Source: an uncultured Flavobacteriales bacterium
GTDB taxonomy: Bacteria; Bacteroidota; Bacteroidia; Flavobacteriales_D; Sanyastnellaceae
Length of the DNA stretch: 32,723 nucleotides
Direction: 5' to 3'
Assembly (NCBI GenBank): GCA_938084585.1
Contig: CALKFF010000050.1
Span: forward strand, 1 to 32,723
Shown here: positions 29,324 to 32,723 of the stretch, piece after piece
Layout of the letters: each line of letters begins with the position of its first letter
How positions within the stretch are numbered: position 1 is the first letter of the stretch
The notes under the pieces: generated by a model
The model's database searches: none
The model's input: the letters and a program-made list of their open reading frames with translations, nothing else
What the model was told of the DNA's origin: nothing
Made by a program: the position numbers and the translations under genes

Positions 29324-32185
29324 TCACTCGCAACTGTCGCCGAAGATGGCGAGGAACGAGATGACGTCTTGGACGATGACGTGTCCGTCGTCGTCCATGT
29401 CGGGCTTGCCGCATTCCCCTTCGCATCCGAAAGCGGAGATGACGACGAGCAAGTCGCTCACGCCAATGACTGAGTCCTCGTCCATGTCGCCATGGCAGGT
29501 CTCAGGCTCTTCGTTGGTTTCGAAGTGGATGATCTCCACGAAGTCGTGGTTTTGGACGTTGTGGGCGCGGTCCATCAATTGCATGTGCGCCAATCCCCAG
29601 GTTCCAGGCACCGACCCGACGGGCAACAGGCGCTGCAGCGTCACCGTCTTCCAGTCGTTGGTCACGTCTGGTGCAAACGTTGAGTAGTAGTAGTTGGAGC
29701 CTCCGAGGTCGTCCCACGCGGAGTAGGTGAATTCCTCGCCGATGGGGTTGCGCAGGGTGTACGCGACGTACTTCAATCCGGCAGCGAATTCGTCGAAGTG
29801 GCTGGTGTCTTGGATGAGGCACTCTATGGTCACCAAGGTCTCGCCGTTGGGGGCGTCGGGGTTGGTTGGAGACGCCGAGATGGAAATGGAGTTCAAATCC
29901 ACCATGGGCGGCAAGATGTCGGGGTGCGACGTCTCGATGTACACGGTTTCGCGGTCTTCCGCGAAGATGTCGAACCCGTTGGCGTTGGAGTTGGTGACGT
30001 CTTCCGTCAGGTAAAGAGAACTCGTGTTGAGCGCGATGTCGTCAGCGATCGCCCAGTTCACCACGTACTCGCCAGTGGGGTAGAAGTGGGGGATCGGAAG
30101 GTTCATGTCGTGCTCCTTCACCTCGTCGTAGCCGTTGGAGGGGAAGGTGTTGGACTGGACGTCGATGGTGCGCTGCTCTCCCTCGGCGTTGGCGGGGAAG
30201 GTGACGCGACTCAACCCACGCGCCAGCGGGCTCTTGTCGAAGGTGTCGAACTGGACCCGGAGCGCCTGCATCTCGGATTCACCGGTGACCGGGTTCGCCA
30301 TGTCCACCGTGGTCAGGCTCAACGCGTAGCTGTCGTCGATGTAGAGCGGCGGGGCCAAATCCTCCAACGGGTTGTTCACGTAAAGCGCGCAACCCAAGGT
30401 GTTGGGGTTCTCGAAGCGCTCGTTGCCCACGGGGTCGGTGATGTCGACCGTGTTGAGGTTCCACCATCCTGAGGCGGCGTGCTTGCTCACCGAGCGCGTG
30501 CCGATCAAGACGTTGTCGACGCTGCCGTTCTCGGGGCTCAAGTACATGTCCAAGTAGGTCCCGGCAGGGCTGGTGAAGCGGGCGAACGCGCCAGAGGCGC
30601 CGTCGGTCTCGACGTTTTCAGAGTGGAGTTCAATCCGGAACGTCAGGAGCTTGTCTTCCTCAGGGGCGCCTGCACACGTGACCTCGGTGCCGATGACCTT
30701 GCCGGGGTACACGTAATCGGGGAACAGGTTGAGGACCTCAAACGTCAATTCCTCGGGAATGGATGCCACGTAGCGCGCACCGTGCATCACACGGTCGCGA
30801 ATGAAATCGTATTTGGCCGGGGCGTGGGTCAAGAGGACTTGCGGGTTCTCGATGTAGTACGCGATCGATTCCGCCATGTCTTCGTTGGGGTTGATGCCGT
30901 GGGCGTAGGCCGACACGAATTCGGTGGTTTGGGTGGTGGACCAGCCGCTTTCGGAATCAGGGTCCACAAACCAGCCGCCCAACTCAATCCAGTCGTCCTT
31001 CAATTCGTCGCTGAAGGTGTACTCCCACAAGAAGTGCGCCTTCTCGTGCAAGACCAAACGGTGCACGTACGTCAGCAACGTGGCGTTGAACGCCGAGCCC
31101 ATGAACTCGATGGTCTCCATGCCCACCCACGCAATGGCAGGGGCAAGGGGGTAGTAGGGGTTCTGCTGGCCTGCGATGCGGCGCACCAGGTAGGTCAGGC
31201 CTTCTTGCTTGTGCATGCCGCTGGGGTACTCCTCCATCATGGTGAGGATCTCCACCTTTTCCCAAGGTTCGAAATCTTGGAAGTTGCTCGCCGTTTCGCT
31301 CATCAACGCCTCCAATTCAGGGCCGGGCTGCAGGAAGGTCAAGCCGTAGCGCTCGTGCGCCACCTGCGCCATGATGTTGGCGTTTTGGCCAAAGTCGGAC
31401 ACCACATTCAGCAAGGCGGTGTGCAAGCGGCGCGAGAAGTACCGGCCTTCCACGCCGTCGAAGTTGACCACCAGGGGAGAGGCGTAGGTGAACACGTCCT
31501 CGGCGAGTGTCACAAAGTCGACGCCCTCTTCTGAGGTGACGGTGACGTCTTGCTCCAGCATGCCGGCCGTCTTGGTCCACACGGCGCGGACTTCGGGTTC
31601 TTCCCACAGGCTGGTGGTTTCGAAGGGCAATTCCTTCAAGGATTGCCACAATTTGAAGGCGTCCTCTGGGGTCCAAACTTCGTCGTTGTCCTCCAACACA
31701 ATCCCGTATTCGAAGTACAGCTGACGTGCCGCGAAGTCGTCAGGCATGGGAACCGAATCGCTCAACACCACAATGACCGGTTGGTCGCCTGGCACAAATT
31801 CGGTCGCGTGGCCGGCGTAGCTCTCGTCGTCGTTCCACGTGAACGAGAAATCTTCTCCGCCATCCAAAGGCGTCATGTGCACGTCGATGGCGCCGCCACT
31901 TTCCCCAAACACGGTCCAAGGTCCGTTCACCGCGTAGCCTGGCACGTCGACCCCGGCGATCCACTCGCCCTCGGTCAAGTCAAAGGAAATGACCACCGCC
32001 TCGCCGGTTCCTGTCACCGACTTCTCCAGAAGGTGTTGCACGTTCTGTTGGACCGTGGCGTGGGCCACGTCGCCTTCGGCCAAGCCGAGGAGGTTCAGTT
32101 CGAGGGTGGACTGGGCGGACGCTGAGGTGGCCAGAACGGCGAACAACGCGGCCAGTCCGAGGGATTGGGAGAACAAGCGGAACAT
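29324..32185 (-). CDS. Secreted HExxH putative metalloprotease with dockerin-like C-terminus
   Basis: A 953-residue exported protein. The signal peptide is MFRLFSQSLGLAALFAVLAT, cleaved near SASAQ (about 22-25). Residues 26-360 are not recognised. HRLVLHEKAHFLWEYTF (375-391) has an HExxH zinc motif (His380, Glu381, His384), and 50 residues later NEDMAESIAYYIENP (434-448) has the 'ExxAExxxxY' form often giving the third ligand (probably Glu435) in gluzincin-type proteases. Residues 480-890 are beta-rich, with Asp/Asn-rich Ig-like segments. The last 55 residues are two dockerin-like loops: DMDEDSVIGVSDLLVVISAFG and DMDDDGHVIVQDVISFLAIFG, with paired Cys. No T9SS sorting domain is recognisable. 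The in-frame Met nine codons upstream would precede the promoter element. Protease activity is inferred. Confidence 0.82.
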   Translation of the reverse strand: MFRLFSQSLGLAALFAVLATSASAQSTLELNLLGLAEGDVAHATVQQNVQHLLEKSVTGTGEAVVISFDLTEGEWIAGVDVPGYAVNGPWTVFGESGGAIDVHMTPLDGGEDFSFTWNDDESYAGHATEFVPGDQPVIVVLSDSVPMPDDFAARQLYFEYGIVLEDNDEVWTPEDAFKLWQSLKELPFETTSLWEEPEVRAVWTKTAGMLEQDVTVTSEEGVDFVTLAEDVFTYASPLVVNFDGVEGRYFSRRLHTALLNVVSDFGQNANIMAQVAHERYGLTFLQPGPELEALMSETASNFQDFEPWEKVEILTMMEEYPSGMHKQEGLTYLVRRIAGQQNPYYPLAPAIAWVGMETIEFMGSAFNATLLTYVHRLVLHEKAHFLWEYTFSDELKDDWIELGGWFVDPDSESGWSTTQTTEFVSAYAHGINPNEDMAESIAYYIENPQVLLTHAPAKYDFIRDRVMHGARYVASIPEELTFEVLNLFPDYVYPGKVIGTEVTCAGAPEEDKLLTFRIELHSENVETDGASGAFARFTSPAGTYLDMYLSPENGSVDNVLIGTRSVSKHAASGWWNLNTVDITDPVGNERFENPNTLGCALYVNNPLEDLAPPLYIDDSYALSLTTVDMANPVTGESEMQALRVQFDTFDKSPLARGLSRVTFPANAEGEQRTIDVQSNTFPSNGYDEVKEHDMNLPIPHFYPTGEYVVNWAIADDIALNTSSLYLTEDVTNSNANGFDIFAEDRETVYIETSHPDILPPMVDLNSISISASPTNPDAPNGETLVTIECLIQDTSHFDEFAAGLKYVAYTLRNPIGEEFTYSAWDDLGGSNYYYSTFAPDVTNDWKTVTLQRLLPVGSVPGTWGLAHMQLMDRAHNVQNHDFVEIIHFETNEEPETCHGDMDEDSVIGVSDLLVVISAFGCEGECGKPDMDDDGHVIVQDVISFLAIFGDSCE

Positions 32186-32201
32186 GAGGTTTGGTTTTGC
32201 T

Positions 32202-32209
32202 CCAAGGTA
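32202..32209 (-). promoter_or_regulatory. Putative -7 element of the HExxH gene
   Basis: Minus-strand TACCTTGG ends 16 bases before the chosen ATG at 32185 and supports that start. It lies downstream of the R1 terminator, so the gene can be transcribed independently of the repeats. Confidence 0.42.
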
Positions 32210-32247
32210 CACGCAATCGCCTGGCTTCCAAAGAGAATGTGGACAAG

Positions 32248-32363
32248 TTGGGCCACAAAAAAGCCGCCCCGGGGGGCGGCTCTCCTGTTCTAAACCAAAA
32301 AACCAATTCTCTGCAGCGATGAGCTCGCTGCGAGCCTGAAACCATGTTCGTCTCTTTGAACGG
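32248..32363 (-). repeat. Structured repeat R1 (candidate small RNA or leader element)
   Basis: The 71-bp core 32279-32349 matches the core of R2 at 69 of 71 positions, 173 bp apart. Read on the minus strand it has a GTTC/GAAC mini-stem, then GCAGCGA pairing with TCGCTGC around a 5-nt loop, an A/T-rich single-stranded stretch, and a GC-rich terminator. A competing hairpin (GCTCG with CGAGC) overlaps the first arm. No protein reading is convincing and I find no consensus promoter directly upstream. Confidence 0.6.
32256..32282 (-). terminator. Intrinsic terminator of repeat R1
   Basis: On the minus strand AGCCGCCCC pairs with GGGGCGGCT around a 2-nt loop (wider in practice), followed by six T. 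Confidence 0.75.
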
Positions 32364-32418
32364 TAGCATGGGAGAATAGGTTACACTCGGCGTTAGAAAA
32401 AAATCCAACAGGCGAGTC

Positions 32419-32536
32419 TTGGGCACAACAAAAGAGCCGCCTCGGGGGGCAGCTCTCCTGTTCTAAACCAAAAAACCAATTCTCTGCAGCGATGCGCTCG
32501 CTGCGAGCCTGAAACCGTGTTCAGCCCCCTTAACGG
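32419..32536 (-). repeat. Structured repeat R2 (candidate small RNA or leader element)
   Basis: Core 32452-32522 is nearly identical to R1. One of the two core differences (32495, against 32322 in R1) falls at the centre of the 5-nt loop of the conserved hairpin, leaving the stem intact. In the terminator stem a C-G pair of R1 becomes a U-G wobble here. Changes that spare pairing suggest that RNA structure is maintained. Confidence 0.6.
32425..32456 (-). terminator. Intrinsic terminator of repeat R2
   Basis: On the minus strand AGAGCTGCC pairs with GGCGGCTCT (one U-G wobble) around a 6-nt loop, then TTTTGTTGTG. Confidence 0.65.
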
Positions 32537-32584
32537 GACTGGATGAAAAAGGGTTTCGTTTTGAGCAAAAAAAAATGGGGGCAC

Positions 32585-32612
32585 AAAAAAACCGCCCACA
32601 GATGTGAGCGGC
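32585..32612 (-). terminator. Intrinsic terminator of tRNA-Pro
   Basis: Minus-strand CCGCTCACA pairs with TGTGGGCGG (one mismatch) and is followed by seven T. The tail TTTTTTTGTGCCC is shared in form with the terminators of R1 and R2. Confidence 0.7.
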
Positions 32613-32620
32613 TTTCGTAG

Positions 32621-32695
32621 TCGGGGCGGCAGGATTCGAACCTGCGATCTCCTGTTCCCAAAACAGGCGCCTTAACCGGGCTGGGCCACGCCCCG
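32621..32695 (-). tRNA. trnP: tRNA-Pro (anticodon UGG)
   Basis: A complete cloverleaf can be drawn. The acceptor stem is CGGGGCG with CGCCCCG (seven perfect pairs) plus discriminator A at 32621; the D-arm begins GCCC; the anticodon stem is CCTGT with ACAGG around loop TTTGGGA, giving anticodon TGG at 32658-32660; the T-arm is GCAGG with CCTGC around TTCGAAT. The 3' CCA is not encoded. UGG with wobble reading can serve all CCN proline codons. Confidence 0.96.
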
Positions 32696-32713
32696 CCTCT
32701 AGATTGAGGACCG

Positions 32714-32721
32714 CAAAGATA
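32714..32721 (-). promoter_or_regulatory. -7 promoter element of tRNA-Pro
   Basis: Minus-strand TATCTTTG is an exact TAnnTTTG match, 18 bases before the tRNA 5' end. The -33 region lies outside the window. Confidence 0.6.
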
Positions 32722-32723
32722 GC

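Larger units (their letters stand above)
32186..32620 (-). other. Gene-free stretch between tRNA-Pro and the HExxH gene
   Basis: No credible protein gene lies here. It holds, in minus-strand order, the tRNA-Pro terminator, structured repeat R2 with its terminator, a 55-bp spacer, structured repeat R1 with its terminator, and the HExxH gene promoter. Everything visible points in the minus direction. Confidence 0.7.

Noticed and set aside
32248..32599. Short minus-strand reading frames through R1 and R2 sharing a 20-residue stretch
   Set aside because: The similarity follows from DNA identity; the frames run through terminator hairpins and poly-T tracts, have different starts and ends, and have no homolog-like composition.

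Overview
The window looks like a piece of a high-GC Bacteroidota chromosome, most likely from a Flavobacteriales-like and possibly marine lineage; I cannot place it to genus. Reasons: a fused SecDF, a DUF5606 protein, a DUF4159 protein, a PafA-type phosphatase, a long protein of 'GCTD..ACNYDP..DDGSC' repeats, dockerin-like C-termini, no convincing Shine-Dalgarno sequences, and TAnnTTTG-type -7 promoter elements. No phage, insertion sequence, CRISPR array or rRNA is visible. The region is compact core genome with two large secreted proteins set into it.

Layout. 1-6803 (all minus): two tandem paralogous membrane proteins (the first cut by the window edge); an M15 carboxypeptidase lipoprotein coupled to trxB; an RluA-family pseudouridine synthase coupled to panB; and an AlkB-like dioxygenase, a Ca2+/cation antiporter and a TatA-type protein in one tight operon. 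6836-11473 (minus): a 1545-residue secreted Cys/Asp-rich protein with 46 repeat units arranged as four nine-unit super-repeats. 11696-14611 (minus): secDF, with its own terminator. 14692-15396 (plus): a DUF4159 protein whose 3' end overlaps the next operon. 15366-18547 (minus): an M61 peptidase coupled to a PafA-like phosphatase lipoprotein. 18595-21337 (minus): crcB, a PAP2 phosphatase and a long-chain acyl-CoA synthetase. 21419-24182 (minus): a voltage-gated K+ channel with a zinc ribbon, a 3-hydroxyacyl-CoA dehydrogenase coupled to DUF5606, and an HsdR_N-type nuclease-fold protein. 24229-26555 (plus): holA and an OmpA-family protein. 26639-29239: divergent MFS transporter and L-2-hydroxyglutarate oxidase. 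29324-32185 (minus): a 953-residue secreted protein with an HExxH zinc motif and a dockerin-like C-terminus. 32186-32723 (minus): two copies of a structured repeat, each ending in a terminator, then tRNA-Pro(UGG).

Two regulatory patterns stand out. First, ten genes have a TAnnTTnG-like element ending only 3-7 nt before the start codon, which predicts transcripts with almost no 5' leader. Second, nearly every tight same-strand gene pair overlaps by ATGA, TGATG or eight bases, suggesting translational coupling. The most unusual objects are the tandem structured repeats between tRNA-Pro and the HExxH gene (candidate small RNAs or leader attenuators), the nine-unit super-repeat architecture, and the paired dockerin-like endings shared by the two large secreted proteins.
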